Source: an uncultured Ilyobacter sp.
GTDB taxonomy: Bacteria; Fusobacteriota; Fusobacteriia; Fusobacteriales; Fusobacteriaceae
DNA: 64,000 nt
Direction: 5' to 3'
Assembly (NCBI RefSeq): GCF_963668085.1
Contig: NZ_OY764059.1
Span: 1,736,001 to 1,800,000, forward strand
Shown: piece by piece, positions 1 through 9,361 of the stretch
Position numbering within the stretch: position 1 is the first letter of the stretch
How the letters are laid out: every line of letters starts with the position of its first letter
Position numbers and translations under genes: made by a program
Notes under the pieces: model-generated
What the model was told of the DNA's origin: nothing
The model's database searches: none
The model's input: only the letters and a program-made list of their open reading frames with translations

Positions 1-438
1 GCTTATTTTGTTCTCTTCCTCAATGCTGTATCCCGCATCTATGATAGCTTTTTTTATCTCGTCTAAATCCACAGCCTCACCGTCAAAACTAACTGAAAGC
101 TTTTCTGTAGCGAGGTTTACACTCCCCTCTGAGACTCCGTTTATTTTATTCACCGCTCTTTCTACTCTTTTCACACAGGCCTGGCATGTCATTCCTCCAA
201 TTTTAACTGTTGACTTGCTGAGTTCTTTGACTTTTTCCTCTATGCCGTATCCCAGGTCAGATACAATCTTTTTTATATCTTCTGTTGACACCTCTTTTTC
301 ATCAGCTTCAACTGTAAGTATTTCAGAAACAGAATTTACAGATGCAGAATCTACTCCTTTTATTTTTCCAACTGCTTTTTCTATCCTAGCCACACATGCC
401 TGACAGCTTATTCCATCTATTTTAAATTTTTTATTCAC
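1..438 (-). CDS. copA: Copper-translocating P-type ATPase, N-terminal part (runs off left edge)
   Basis: Only the first 146 codons are visible; the frame is open to base 1. Two heavy-metal-associated (HMA) domains lie in tandem, each with a CxxC metal loop (GISCQAC with C12/C15, GMTCQAC with C85/C88). Two N-terminal HMA domains are typical of CopA-type copper exporters, which pump Cu(I) across the inner membrane. I chose the GTG start at 438 because GAAAGGGG lies about 11 bases upstream and no better start exists. The ATPase core is outside the window, so a free-standing double-HMA copper chaperone is possible but less likely. Confidence 0.75.
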   Translation of the reverse strand, partial: MNKKFKIDGISCQACVARIEKAVGKIKGVDSASVNSVSEILTVEADEKEVSTEDIKKIVSDLGYGIEEKVKELSKSTVKIGGMTCQACVKRVERAVNKINGVSEGSVNLATEKLSVSFDGEAVDLDEIKKAIIDAGYSIEEENKIS

Positions 439-540
439 AAAAAACAGACCCCTTTCTAATTGTAATTTTTTTATAAAAATACCCCTATACCCTATTTTAA
501 AATAGTACTCTTCTTTTCTTTATCTGTCAAGTAAGAAATA

Positions 541-912
541 TTACTTGTCCTCCTTCATATCTTTATCCGCTTTTGGCTTTTCAAATATACTTTCAATATC
601 TCTCAGTAAAAAATAATTTAAAAATGTTCTTATCAGTATTGTCGCCGCAAGCTTACCTATATCTGTCCAAGTCGGTGCCAATATAGTCTTTAGTATACTT
701 GCACCTATGAGAAAAGATAGTCCCAGGGAAAAGGAGTTACCTATTTCCAGCCTGCTTCTTTTCATAGCACCAAAGTTGTGTCTTCTAAGAAAAAAATCTT
801 TTGAATATATGATAACCGAATTAATCACTCCAAAAAAAATTACAATAGTGGCTAAAAACTGGCAAATATTTATAATTATATTGTTTATAAAACTTATAAA
901 TTCATGCATCAT
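541..912 (-). CDS. DUF1622 family membrane protein
   Basis: A protein of about 123 residues with three predicted membrane segments (roughly residues 8-35, 58-76 and 90-108). The stretch FSLGLSFLIGASILKT, followed by a PTW and an IRT motif, is the signature of the DUF1622 family, whose function is unknown. I place the start at the ATG at 912, five bases after GGGAG, rather than at the GTG at 918, which lies within that ribosome site. It is a single gene downstream of the Cys-rich ORF on the opposite strand and beside the copper ATPase start; no shared operon is evident. Confidence 0.75.
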   Translation of the reverse strand: MMHEFISFINNIIINICQFLATIVIFFGVINSVIIYSKDFFLRRHNFGAMKRSRLEIGNSFSLGLSFLIGASILKTILAPTWTDIGKLAATILIRTFLNYFLLRDIESIFEKPKADKDMKEDK

Positions 913-1120
913 TACCACTCCCTTAGTTAATTATAATTTCCTTAAACTATATATTTTATATTCTTTCAAAAATTCCTCTAAATATAATGAACATTAGACT
1001 TATTAAAATTCTCTAAGACCATATACCCCAGAGGTTGAATATTGACAAAATTTGAAAATAAACATAGAATATCCAAAAGAGTAAAATAAAATTAAAAAAA
1101 TAGTTTCGAGGGGAGAAAAA

Positions 1121-1276
1121 ATGAGCTGTAACAAAGAAAAATGTACCTGTCCAAATACCGAGTGTATTCGTCACGGGAAATGCTGTGAGTGCATAAATAA
1201 TCATATGCAAAATGGAATTACTGTCTACTGTATGAAAGACAATGATTCTTCATATTGGGAAAACCTAAAAAAATAA
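1121..1276 (+). CDS. Small cysteine-rich cytosolic protein (51 aa)
   Basis: A short gene on the plus strand: ATG at 1121 preceded by GAGGGGAG at ideal spacing, stop TAA at 1274-1276. The product has seven cysteines in its first 37 residues (CNKEKCTCPNTEC, GKCCEC, YCMK). The pattern C-x-C, then RHGKCCEC, resembles a family of short metal-binding-type proteins annotated as DUF6485 or simply cytosolic protein in clostridia and fusobacteria; the family number is from memory. It has no signal peptide or membrane segment. A strong shared terminator follows. Metal or Fe-S binding is likely from the Cys density but not shown. Confidence 0.75.
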   Translation: MSCNKEKCTCPNTECIRHGKCCECINNHMQNGITVYCMKDNDSSYWENLKK

Positions 1277-1301
1277 AATTATTTAACTTGTTTTTTTTTT
1301 A

Positions 1302-1346
1302 AAATATTAAAAGAAGCTGGCATTAAGCCAGCTTCTTTTAATATTT
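1302..1346. terminator. Bidirectional intrinsic terminator
   Basis: A 20-bp perfect inverted repeat (1302-1321 and 1327-1346) around a 5-nt loop with A/T tracts at both ends. It sits between the convergent 51-aa Cys-rich gene and hflC, and can terminate both. Confidence 0.85.
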
Positions 1347-2199
1347 ATTTTTCATTTAATATCTTCCATAGCTCAGATTCTGTAGACATTATTACTTTTG
1401 TTTTTCCGCTTCCGGAAAGTATAGTATCATAAGCTGAAAGAGTTCTTGTAAATTTATAAAATTCAGGATCACGATTATAAGCATCAGCATATATCTTAAG
1501 TGCCTTAGCGTCTCCCTCTCCCTTTATAGACTCAGCTTTTTCATAAGCCTCTGCCAAGATTACTGTTCTCTCTTTCTCTGCCTGAGATGTTATCTCAAGT
1601 GCTTTTTCTTGTCCTTCTGCACGGTATTTTTTAGCCTGCTGGTGTCTTTCAGCTTCCATTCTTCTGTATACATTTTCTTCGTTCTCTTTAGGAAGTTCTG
1701 CTCTTTTTATTCTTACATCTACTATTTCTATTCCAAACTTTTTGGTTTTCTCCCAGCTTTCACGGGTTACTGTCTCCATTATCTCATCTCTCTTAAATGC
1801 GATAATGTCTAAAAATGTGTATTGTCCAAGCCTCTCTCTTATTTCAGAATAGATTATGTCATCTAGCCTTGCCTGAGCACCTTTTTCATCCTGTACAGTT
1901 TGAAGAAATAATAGCGGATCAATTATTCTCCATCTGGCATAATTATCTATAACTATATTCTTTTTATCTTTTGTAATAAGATCTTTAGGTTCTGCATCAT
2001 AATCTAAAAGCCTCTTATCAAAATATACAACATTATCGATAAAAGGTACCTTGAACTTTAGACCCGAAGTGTTTATCTCTTTGCCTACAGGTTTACCGAA
2101 TCTTAGAACTACAGCTTTCTGTATCTCTGAAACCTGAAATACAGAAGATGCAAAAATAATTACAATGAGGACTAAAACAACATTAATTCCCTTTTTCAT
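1345..2199 (-). CDS. hflC: HflC, SPFH-domain membrane protease modulator
   Basis: A 284-residue protein with an N-terminal membrane anchor (residues ~5-22) followed by an SPFH/band-7 domain and a long charged helical C-terminal region (EAERHQQAKKYRAEGQEKAL). HflC and HflK form a large membrane cage that surrounds and restrains the FtsH protease. The gene overlaps the 3' end of hflK by 17 bp, so the two are probably translationally coupled. The ATG at 2199 follows AGGAGGGG. It is the last gene of the long minus-strand run and ends at a strong terminator. Confidence 0.93.
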   Translation of the reverse strand: MKKGINVVLVLIVIIFASSVFQVSEIQKAVVLRFGKPVGKEINTSGLKFKVPFIDNVVYFDKRLLDYDAEPKDLITKDKKNIVIDNYARWRIIDPLLFLQTVQDEKGAQARLDDIIYSEIRERLGQYTFLDIIAFKRDEIMETVTRESWEKTKKFGIEIVDVRIKRAELPKENEENVYRRMEAERHQQAKKYRAEGQEKALEITSQAEKERTVILAEAYEKAESIKGEGDAKALKIYADAYNRDPEFYKFTRTLSAYDTILSGSGKTKVIMSTESELWKILNEK

Positions 2200-3172
2200 T
2201 TGTTTTCCCCTCCTCTTGAATAAGATTCAGTACTCCGTTTTTCACATCAGAGTCTATTATTACCTTATCAACATCTTTTAGATTTCTCTCAAGATTTTCA
2301 AGATAAAGTCTTGTTTTGGTTACATCTTTTCCCAATTTATAATTTTCGTAAAGTTTTACGAATCTCACTGTGTCTCCCTGAGCTTCTTTTATTCTTTTTT
2401 CTCTGTACCCTTCAGCGTCATTTAGAACTTTAAAGGCTTCACCTCTAGCCTTTGGTATTATATCATTCATATAACCATTGGCTTCATTTATATAACGAAT
2501 CCTGTCTTCTCTGGCACTTGCCACATCTTTAAAAGCCTGTACAACCTCTTGAGGCGGCTGTACGTCTTGAAGCTGTACATTCAATACCGTAATTCCGCTG
2601 TCATAAGTTTGAAGAATTTCCTGAAGTTTTTCACGAGTCTGCATCTGTATATTTGATTTTCCCTCTGTAAGGGTTTCATCGATATTGTATTTCCCGACTA
2701 TCTGTCTCACACTTGCTTCAGATGCATCTTTTATTGTTTTGTAAGGATCTCCTAGATTAAACAAATACTTTTTGAGATCCGTTATCTTGTACTGAACACT
2801 AAAATCAACATCAAGAATATTCTCATCTCCTGTCAAAATAAGAGATTCCTCTTTCATATCTTTATATTTTGCCGGAGGTCCTGGGCTTACAGTTCTAAAC
2901 CCCACCTCTATACGGTATACCTTGGTAGTTTTCACCTTGATCTTTGATGCTATCGGTCTAGGAAAATACCAGTTTATCCCCGGACCCGCTGTCTTTTGAT
3001 ACTTACCAAACAAGAGTAATACGACTTCTTCGTCTGGCCCCACTAAAAAGACTCCAGTGAGAATATACAGAAAAAAAATAGGAACAAAAATAAATTTTCC
3101 AAATCCTCCCAGACGGCTTTTTATAAGCTCTAACAACTCTTCTAACGTATACATGTTATTCTCTTTGCCCAT
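2183..3172 (-). CDS. hflK: HflK, SPFH-domain membrane protease modulator
   Basis: A 329-residue partner of HflC. It has a cytoplasmic leader of about 22 residues, one membrane segment (~25-45) and an SPFH domain carrying the family stretch LTGDENILDVDFSVQYKI. The C-terminal coiled-coil region ends without the long Gly/Gln-rich tail of the enterobacterial protein. The ATG at 3172 follows GGGGAGGAG. It lies 30 bp downstream of disA. Expected role with HflC: modulating FtsH-dependent quality control of membrane proteins. Confidence 0.92.
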   Translation of the reverse strand: MGKENNMYTLEELLELIKSRLGGFGKFIFVPIFFLYILTGVFLVGPDEEVVLLLFGKYQKTAGPGINWYFPRPIASKIKVKTTKVYRIEVGFRTVSPGPPAKYKDMKEESLILTGDENILDVDFSVQYKITDLKKYLFNLGDPYKTIKDASEASVRQIVGKYNIDETLTEGKSNIQMQTREKLQEILQTYDSGITVLNVQLQDVQPPQEVVQAFKDVASAREDRIRYINEANGYMNDIIPKARGEAFKVLNDAEGYREKRIKEAQGDTVRFVKLYENYKLGKDVTKTRLYLENLERNLKDVDKVIIDSDVKNGVLNLIQEEGKTNEKGN

Positions 3173-3202
3173 TTTAACTCCTCCCCTTTTTTAAAGATTA
3201 TA

Positions 3203-4267
3203 TTATCTTTCCAGTTCAAGGGTAAACTTAAGCCGCTTCAAGCCGTTTTTTATGGACCTTGCTTTAAATTTACTTATTCCCCTTATCTCGTAGAGATCTT
3301 CCACACTTGCATCCTTTATAGAAGCCAAGTCATCATATTCAGTTATGATCTTTTCTATATCCCGTTTATTAAGTCTTGTTATCTTACCGAGGATCCTATA
3401 TCCCTTAGGACTTACTTTATTATCCAGTGTTGAGTAAGTTTTTCCGTAGCCAAGAATAAAGGACAGTTTTTCTTGCTCTAGAAGCTCTTCATCTGTGAGC
3501 TTATCTAGTTCAAGATTAATATGATTTATATCTAGTTCGCCTTTCTCAATGTTGTAGTAGTCTTTTATGAAATTCATTTTTTCATCTTTCAGACCCTGGA
3601 GCAGTTCCTCTAACTGGAGGTTTATAAGCCGCCCCTCTACTCCAAGTTCAGCCACATAATTTCTGACCTCTTGTTTTATTCTAAATATCATTTCAAACCT
3701 CTGAAGTATTGTGGTGACTTCGTAAAGAGTTGCCAGATCATCAAACTCCATTATTGTGAGATTTGCGAGGGCCTTATCCAAAACAGTTTTATATCTTTCA
3801 AAAGTCTTAATTGCCTGAGTGGCTTCTGTCATTATCTCCCCTATATCCCGGAGCTTGTATCTCAGTTCACCTTTATACAGTGTTATCCTGTTTCTTTTTT
3901 CTGATATTGCGATAACTAGTTTGTTGCATTGTTTGGCTATTCTCTGGGCCGTCCTATGTCTCGTTCCGCTCTCATCTGTAGTATAGTTTTTATCAGGCTG
4001 CATATGGACATTTGCATAAAGTATCCTCTCTGCAGTATAATCCAAAATTATTGCCCCGTCCATCTTAGCCAGCTCATATATCCTCTGAGAGTTGTATTCA
4101 CAGTTTATAAAAAATCCACCATCTAGCATAGCCTCTATATTTTCATCTATTCCTATGACCAAAAGTGCCCCTGTTCCAGCATCTAGAATATTGTCCAAGC
4201 CCTCTCTGAGAAGTGTCCCAGGAGTGACACTCGAAAGGATGTCTATTAAGTTTTCTTGATATTTCAT
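3203..4267 (-). CDS. disA: DisA, DNA-integrity scanning diadenylate cyclase
   Basis: This 354-residue enzyme makes cyclic di-AMP from two ATP. The N-terminal DAC domain carries both diagnostic motifs: DGA at residues 70-72 and RHR at 103-105 (RHRTAQR). The middle is helical, and the C-terminus has a helix-hairpin-helix DNA-binding domain (LYEIRGISKFKARSIKNG). In Bacillus, DisA scans DNA and its cyclase activity is inhibited by branched DNA and by RadA. Here disA starts 1 nt after the radA stop codon, so the two are co-expressed. The start follows GAGG within the end of radA. Confidence 0.95.
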   Translation of the reverse strand: MKYQENLIDILSSVTPGTLLREGLDNILDAGTGALLVIGIDENIEAMLDGGFFINCEYNSQRIYELAKMDGAIILDYTAERILYANVHMQPDKNYTTDESGTRHRTAQRIAKQCNKLVIAISEKRNRITLYKGELRYKLRDIGEIMTEATQAIKTFERYKTVLDKALANLTIMEFDDLATLYEVTTILQRFEMIFRIKQEVRNYVAELGVEGRLINLQLEELLQGLKDEKMNFIKDYYNIEKGELDINHINLELDKLTDEELLEQEKLSFILGYGKTYSTLDNKVSPKGYRILGKITRLNKRDIEKIITEYDDLASIKDASVEDLYEIRGISKFKARSIKNGLKRLKFTLELER

Positions 4268-4268
4268 A

Positions 4269-5642
4269 TTACCTCATCCTCTCCAAAAGCTCATCTATAC
4301 TCTTTAGGTAGATAAGCTTCAATTTATAATTATTTTTTTCTATATCTTTTCTATTGGATTCTGGGACATATACACCTGTAAACCCAAGTTTTTCTAACTC
4401 TCTAAGTCTTTTATCCATAAAGGAAATTTTCCTTATCTCCCCTCTTAGTCCGAGTTCCCCCACAGCTGCTATCTTTTGACTTATCTCTATACCCTTACAT
4501 ACCGAAAGCATAGATATCAAAAATGCCAAGTCAGCAGATGGGTCTTTTACCATTATCCCACCAGGTATATTTACAAAAAGATCCTTTGTTGAAAAGGCCA
4601 CTCCGGCCTTTTTTTCAGCCACAGCACTTAGTATCTGTACCCTATTTTTATCTAGTCCTTGGACAATCCTTTTAGGAATTCCAAAAGGCGAGTCTGTTAC
4701 CAGAGATTGGATTTCCAAAAGAAACACCTTTGATCCTTCTAATACCGGTACAATCATGCTTCCGATATTTTTTTCTTCACGATCGCTGAGAAAAAATTCA
4801 GATGAGTTTTTTACTTCTCTCATTCCATCCTCTTCCATATTAAAAATACCAAGTTCATTTGTAGAACCAAATCTGTTTTTTATGCTCCTTAGTATTCTGT
4901 AGAAAAGTCCCTCTTCCCCCTCAAAATTAAGCACAGCATCAACCATGTGCTCTAGCATCTTAGGTCCGGCTACTTTCCCGTCCTTTGTTATATGACCCAC
5001 GATAAAAAAGGATATATTATAGTTTTTTGCGAGTTCCACTATCCTCAAGGTGCTTTCTCTTATCTGAGTTGGAGTTCCTGGTATAGAATCTGAGTTTGAA
5101 CTGTAAAGAGTCTGAATAGAATCAACAACCACAACCTTTGGTTTTTTAAAGGAGAGATGCTCATATATGGTTTCTATCTCTGTTTCAGACATTATAAAAA
5201 GGTTGTCTGAAAAGATTCCTAGCCTCTCTCCCCTGTTTTTTATTTGGGAGGGAGACTCTTCACCAGATATATATATTACATCTCCATATTCAGTGTATTC
5301 TTTGGCTGCCTGTAAAAGAAGAGTTGACTTACCTATTCCTGGGTTTCCTGTTATGAGAACTACCTCCCCCTGAACAAGGCCTCCTCCTAGTACTCTGTCA
5401 AATTCCTTAAGTTTTGTTTTATACCTATAATTTCCCTCTACTTCTATCTGAGAAAAATTAAGTATTTTTACGTTGGACTTTGCAGAAGATGACACCTTAG
5501 ATATACCTTTTCTAGCAGCAGAAGTCATGAGGGTTTCCTCCTCTAGGGTACCCCATTCTTCACACTCAGGACACTTCCCGAGCCATTTTACACTTTTATA
5601 TCCACAGCTGCTGCATATATAGAGACTTTTATCTTTAGCCAC
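4269..5642 (-). CDS. radA: RadA, DNA repair/recombination ATPase
   Basis: A 457-residue RecA-like protein. It has an N-terminal C4 zinc finger (C10, C13, C24, C27), a Walker A motif GNPGIGKS at ~98-105, the RadA-specific KNRFG motif and a C-terminal Lon-protease-like domain. RadA is a branch-migration helicase in recombination. It starts with GTG at 5642, after GAGGGG inside the last codons of coaD, so coaD, radA and disA read as one operon. Pairing with disA matches the physical DisA-RadA partnership known in Bacillus. Confidence 0.95.
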   Translation of the reverse strand: MAKDKSLYICSSCGYKSVKWLGKCPECEEWGTLEEETLMTSAARKGISKVSSSAKSNVKILNFSQIEVEGNYRYKTKLKEFDRVLGGGLVQGEVVLITGNPGIGKSTLLLQAAKEYTEYGDVIYISGEESPSQIKNRGERLGIFSDNLFIMSETEIETIYEHLSFKKPKVVVVDSIQTLYSSNSDSIPGTPTQIRESTLRIVELAKNYNISFFIVGHITKDGKVAGPKMLEHMVDAVLNFEGEEGLFYRILRSIKNRFGSTNELGIFNMEEDGMREVKNSSEFFLSDREEKNIGSMIVPVLEGSKVFLLEIQSLVTDSPFGIPKRIVQGLDKNRVQILSAVAEKKAGVAFSTKDLFVNIPGGIMVKDPSADLAFLISMLSVCKGIEISQKIAAVGELGLRGEIRKISFMDKRLRELEKLGFTGVYVPESNRKDIEKNNYKLKLIYLKSIDELLERMR

Positions 5643-6143
5643 TTACTTCCCCTCTTTGATCATTTCGTCAACTTTTTTACTTATATCATCTACGATTTTT
5701 TTATTCACAAAATGCTCTAGATTTCCTTTATTTAAAGCCACTTCTCTTACAAGACTAGAACTCAAATAAAGATTTTCCCTTGAAGCAGGTAAAAATACAG
5801 TTTCAAGTTCACCGTCTGACAAAACTGAGTTGCCTAAAGCCATCTGGAGTTCATACTCATAATCTGAAACTGCCCTCAGACCTCGAAAAACTATATTCGC
5901 ATTATTTTCTCTCATAAAATCCACAAGAAGTCCGTCAAAACTCATTATTTCTATGTTGTCTAAGGTCCCTACAACTTTTTTTATGAGTTCCCCTCTTTCT
6001 TTCAGATCAAACCAATACTTTTTTGAGGCACTATTCAAAATTCCTATAATAAGCTTGTCTGTGAGATTAGCAGCTCTTCTTATTATATCCTCATGTCCCT
6101 TTGTTATAGGGTCAAAACTCCCTGCGTATACTCCTACTTTCAT
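5643..6143 (-). CDS. coaD: Phosphopantetheine adenylyltransferase
   Basis: A 166-residue nucleotidyltransferase catalysing the fourth step of coenzyme A synthesis (4'-phosphopantetheine + ATP to dephospho-CoA). The N-terminus AGSFDPITKGHEDII holds the T/HxGH nucleotide-binding motif at residues 14-17, and YLSSSLVREV near the end is the second conserved motif. Length is normal for the family. The gene lies 12 bp after rng and feeds CoA to the acyl-carrier pathway encoded upstream in the same run. Confidence 0.95.
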   Translation of the reverse strand: MKVGVYAGSFDPITKGHEDIIRRAANLTDKLIIGILNSASKKYWFDLKERGELIKKVVGTLDNIEIMSFDGLLVDFMRENNANIVFRGLRAVSDYEYELQMALGNSVLSDGELETVFLPASRENLYLSSSLVREVALNKGNLEHFVNKKIVDDISKKVDEMIKEGK

Positions 6144-6155
6144 CTATCAAACCAC

Positions 6156-7622
6156 CTATACTTCAAGTAAAATTTCATAATCATAATTATCTTTAAGAGG
6201 ATCCACTTCTACTTTAAAAAACTTTCCTTTAGATCTTAGATAAACCTTTATAAATTCATCATATATCCCCTTAAAAAAACCGTCTAATTCCTTTGATATT
6301 TTAAGTTTTATAGTAGAAACATCTTTTTCCTCTGAAATTATTTTTATTTCAGTTATAACTTCATTTATAACAGAATCCTTAGATTTTATCTTACCAGTTC
6401 CATTACAGTGGGTACACTCCTCCTGAAAATAATGACTCAGAGGTTTCCCCACCCTTTTCCTTGTCATCTCTATAAGTCCTAGGTCTGTGAAATGAATAAT
6501 ATTATTTTTGATTCTGTCTTTTTTCAAATTCTCTTCAAGAACCTCTGTAACTTTTACCTTGTCGTCCTCATGTTTCATATCTATAAAATCTATTATTATT
6601 ATTCCACTCATGTTCCTTAGTCTCAGCTGTCTAGGTATCTCCCTGGCAGCCTCTATATTGGTTTCAAAAACCGTCTCCTCTAGGTTCATACGTCCCGTGT
6701 TTTTCCCTGTATTAACATCTATACTTACCAGAGCTTCCGTCCTCTGGATTACAAGGTATCCCCCACAATCAAGCCATACAACCTCTTTCAGGGCTTTTTC
6801 TAGCTGATTGTTTACTCCGTAAGTTTCAAACACAGGAAGGTTTTCAGTGTAAAGTTTTATTTTGGTTTTCATAGAACTTTCACTAAAGGCGTTTATATAA
6901 TCTATGATCTCCCAGTATTTTTTTTCATTATCTATCACAAGCTCTTCTATATTTGATGAAAATATATCTCTTAGAACAGTCTTCACAAGTTCATTGTCTC
7001 TGTAAATTATTTCTCCAGGTTTAGATCTGCTTATTTTTCTCTCTATATCATGCCATTTTTTTACTAGATACTCCACTTCCCTTTCAAAATGAAGTTCGTT
7101 TTTTCCCTCTGCCGCTGTTCTTATGATAAAACCCATGTTGTCTGGTTTTATATCTTTTAGCAGTTCTTCTAGTCTTTTTCTCTCTTTATCATTTTTTATT
7201 TTCTGGGATATAGCTATATAGTCGTTATTTGGCATGAGAACTAGATATTTTCCTGGGATGGTATAGTGAGTCGTCACTCTAGCTCCCTTTGTGCCCCTAG
7301 GATCCTTTAGTATCTGTACAACTACCTCATCCCCTACATTTAGGAGATCCTCTATAGGTCTATCGCTGTTTTCTATCCCGTCAAGGTACATCTCTTCAAA
7401 CTCTCTCAAATCCTTGACATACAAAAAAGCATTTTTTTCAAGTCCTATATCCAAAAATGCCGATTCCATACCGGGAAGTACATTAGCCACTTTCCCTTTA
7501 TATATATTTCCTGTGACTTTAACCTCGTCACTTCTCTCTATAAAAAATTCAGTGAGTTTATCGTCTTCTAGTAAAGCCGCACGGGTTTGAAAATCATCAA
7601 CATTTATAATTATCTGATTCAT
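6156..7622 (-). CDS. rng: Ribonuclease E/G family endoribonuclease
   Basis: A 488-residue Rne/Rng protein. An N-terminal S1 RNA-binding domain (~35-120) is followed by an RNase-H-like region and a DNase-I-like catalytic domain with the two Mg-binding aspartates (SIDVNTGKNTG and IIIDFIDMKHEDD). The Zn-link motif is present as CTHCNGTGK. The length matches RNase G rather than RNase E; there is no long C-terminal degradosome scaffold. It cleaves single-stranded AU-rich RNA and helps mature rRNA. It is 2 bp downstream of the radical SAM gene. Confidence 0.92.
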   Translation of the reverse strand: MNQIIINVDDFQTRAALLEDDKLTEFFIERSDEVKVTGNIYKGKVANVLPGMESAFLDIGLEKNAFLYVKDLREFEEMYLDGIENSDRPIEDLLNVGDEVVVQILKDPRGTKGARVTTHYTIPGKYLVLMPNNDYIAISQKIKNDKERKRLEELLKDIKPDNMGFIIRTAAEGKNELHFEREVEYLVKKWHDIERKISRSKPGEIIYRDNELVKTVLRDIFSSNIEELVIDNEKKYWEIIDYINAFSESSMKTKIKLYTENLPVFETYGVNNQLEKALKEVVWLDCGGYLVIQRTEALVSIDVNTGKNTGRMNLEETVFETNIEAAREIPRQLRLRNMSGIIIIDFIDMKHEDDKVKVTEVLEENLKKDRIKNNIIHFTDLGLIEMTRKRVGKPLSHYFQEECTHCNGTGKIKSKDSVINEVITEIKIISEEKDVSTIKLKISKELDGFFKGIYDEFIKVYLRSKGKFFKVEVDPLKDNYDYEILLEV

Positions 7623-7623
7623 C

Positions 7624-8646
7624 TTATATTACTCCGTTCAAAATTTCTTCTCTCGTTATCAGATTTCCATTTATACTTATCTCTTTTAAACTTAGATTAT
7701 TATTTATTGATATCTTAAAATTATTCCCCAGGTTTTTTTTGTTAATTCCTCTGTTTCCGACAATTTTTGATATGTTTTTTTCATTTGCTTTTACATAAAG
7801 CTTTCCATTTTCGTCTCTTTTTTGACTCAAAAATCTAAAATATATCTCACCTTCGACCAGTTCACGAAATGAAGGGTGAAAAGGTCCATCTACAATTACC
7901 CCGTCTTCCCTTATATCTTCAGAAGGCTGGAGTCCCACTCTTATTATGTTTATTCCTGCTTTTTCAAAAAGTGCATAAATAGGAACCACTCTGTCGACTG
8001 CTTCCTTCAGTGTCATAGGAACAAAGCTGCCCTCGTAATACATTTTTTCCATCTGCGTCCCGTTTATGACAAGAGTGGGGTATATTCTGACCATATCAGG
8101 TCCAATCCCCACTACTTTTTTAGCACTTATAAAATCTTTTTCATCTGTAGATCCTGGAAGTCCCGGCATAAGCTGTATTCCGAGAGCTATGCCGGCTTCT
8201 TTTATCATTGACGAAGCTTCATAAACCTTCTCTGGTCTGTATCCCCTTCCTGAAAGTTCTAAAACTTCAGTATCGAGAGACTGGACCCCAAGTTCGATTG
8301 TAGTGACTCCATACTCTTTTAACATAAGAAGTATTTCATGGGATATATAGTCGGGTCTTGTTGACATTCTTATCCCATCTATTTTCCCCTCATCTATATA
8401 TCTTTTGACTACACTTAAATAGTCTCTTTGAAGATTTATTGAGATTCCTGTAAAAGTTCCACCAAAGAAAGCTACTTCTTTTCTTGATTCCTTTGGAAGA
8501 GTTTTTAAATAATCTTCAATAATATCCTCTAATTCATCTATGGTCACATCTGTTTCTATCCCTGTAATCTTCTTTTGGTTGCAGAAGACACATGAATTCG
8601 GGCATCCAAAATGACTTATAAAAACAGGAATATTATAGTGTTTCAT
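7624..8646 (-). CDS. Elp3-like radical SAM protein
   Basis: A 340-residue radical SAM enzyme with the CxxxCxxC cluster motif at C15, C19 and C22 (GCPNSCVFC) and a TIM-barrel domain with GGTFTGI and ELGVQSLD, resembling the radical SAM half of Elp3. It lacks the Elp3 acetyltransferase domain. Homologues commonly sit beside rnc in clostridia and fusobacteria; the substrate is unknown. The start overlaps the end of rnc by 14 bp and its ribosome site (GGGAG) lies inside rnc, so translation is probably coupled. Confidence 0.82.
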   Translation of the reverse strand: MKHYNIPVFISHFGCPNSCVFCNQKKITGIETDVTIDELEDIIEDYLKTLPKESRKEVAFFGGTFTGISINLQRDYLSVVKRYIDEGKIDGIRMSTRPDYISHEILLMLKEYGVTTIELGVQSLDTEVLELSGRGYRPEKVYEASSMIKEAGIALGIQLMPGLPGSTDEKDFISAKKVVGIGPDMVRIYPTLVINGTQMEKMYYEGSFVPMTLKEAVDRVVPIYALFEKAGINIIRVGLQPSEDIREDGVIVDGPFHPSFRELVEGEIYFRFLSQKRDENGKLYVKANEKNISKIVGNRGINKKNLGNNFKISINNNLSLKEISINGNLITREEILNGVI

Positions 8647-9346
8647 AGGCCTTTACTCCCAGTTTTCTGCAGGCATTTCTCGCTGCTGACTGCTCTGCAC
8701 TTTTTTTATTTCTACCTGTCCCTAGACCCATTAGTTCATCATTTATTTTAACTGCTATTTCAAAGGATTTTCTGTGGTCAGGCCCCATCTCTTTTATCAC
8801 TTCATAAGAAGGTATGACCTTGTATTCTCTCTGACTGAACTCTTGAAGAATTGTCTTAAAATCTATAAGTTCTTCATTTTCATCAATATGATCTATAAAT
8901 CCTTTGAGATGTTTTATAGCAAACTCTTTGGCTATCATAAAATCAGAATCAAGGTAAACTGCACCTAATATCGCTTCGAACACATCACCTAGTATAGAAC
9001 TTCTGTCTCTTCCCCCTGTAAGCTCCTCTCCCTTGCTTAAAAGAAGATGATTACCCACTCCAAGTTTTCTGGAAATTTTAGCAAGCACAGGTTCACTGAC
9101 AATCATTGACTTCAATTTTGCCAGATCCCCTTCACTTGAACTGGTAAAGTGCAAATAAAGATATTCTGTAACAACAAGATCTAGAACTGCATCACCTAGC
9201 AGTTCTAGTCTCTCATTGTTTACCTTTTTGTAATCCCAGTTTTCATTTCCGTAAGACCTGTGAATAAGGGCATGCTTCAGAAGTTTTTTGCTCTTAAATG
9301 TATATTTCAACTTTTTTTCAAGTTCTGCAAAACAACTTTCTCCCAC
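8633..9346 (-). CDS. rnc: Ribonuclease III
   Basis: A 237-residue double-strand-specific endoribonuclease. The catalytic signature ERLELLGDAVLD is near residue 43, with the second acidic site DVFEAILGAVYLD. A C-terminal dsRNA-binding domain carries the GxGxxKKxAEQxAA pattern (GTGRNKKSAEQSAARNA). It processes rRNA precursors and structured mRNA. The GTG start at 9346 has AGAGGA close upstream (short spacing), and no better in-frame start precedes the first helix. It lies 15 bp downstream of fabF, the usual fabF-rnc order of low-GC bacteria. Confidence 0.94.
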   Translation of the reverse strand: MGESCFAELEKKLKYTFKSKKLLKHALIHRSYGNENWDYKKVNNERLELLGDAVLDLVVTEYLYLHFTSSSEGDLAKLKSMIVSEPVLAKISRKLGVGNHLLLSKGEELTGGRDRSSILGDVFEAILGAVYLDSDFMIAKEFAIKHLKGFIDHIDENEELIDFKTILQEFSQREYKVIPSYEVIKEMGPDHRKSFEIAVKINDELMGLGTGRNKKSAEQSAARNACRKLGVKAYETL

Positions 9347-9361
9347 TGTCCTCTACACCTC

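Noticed and set aside
8-403. 131-codon plus-strand frame at the left edge
   Set aside because: The minus strand encodes two clear HMA domains with CxxC motifs; this frame is their complement.
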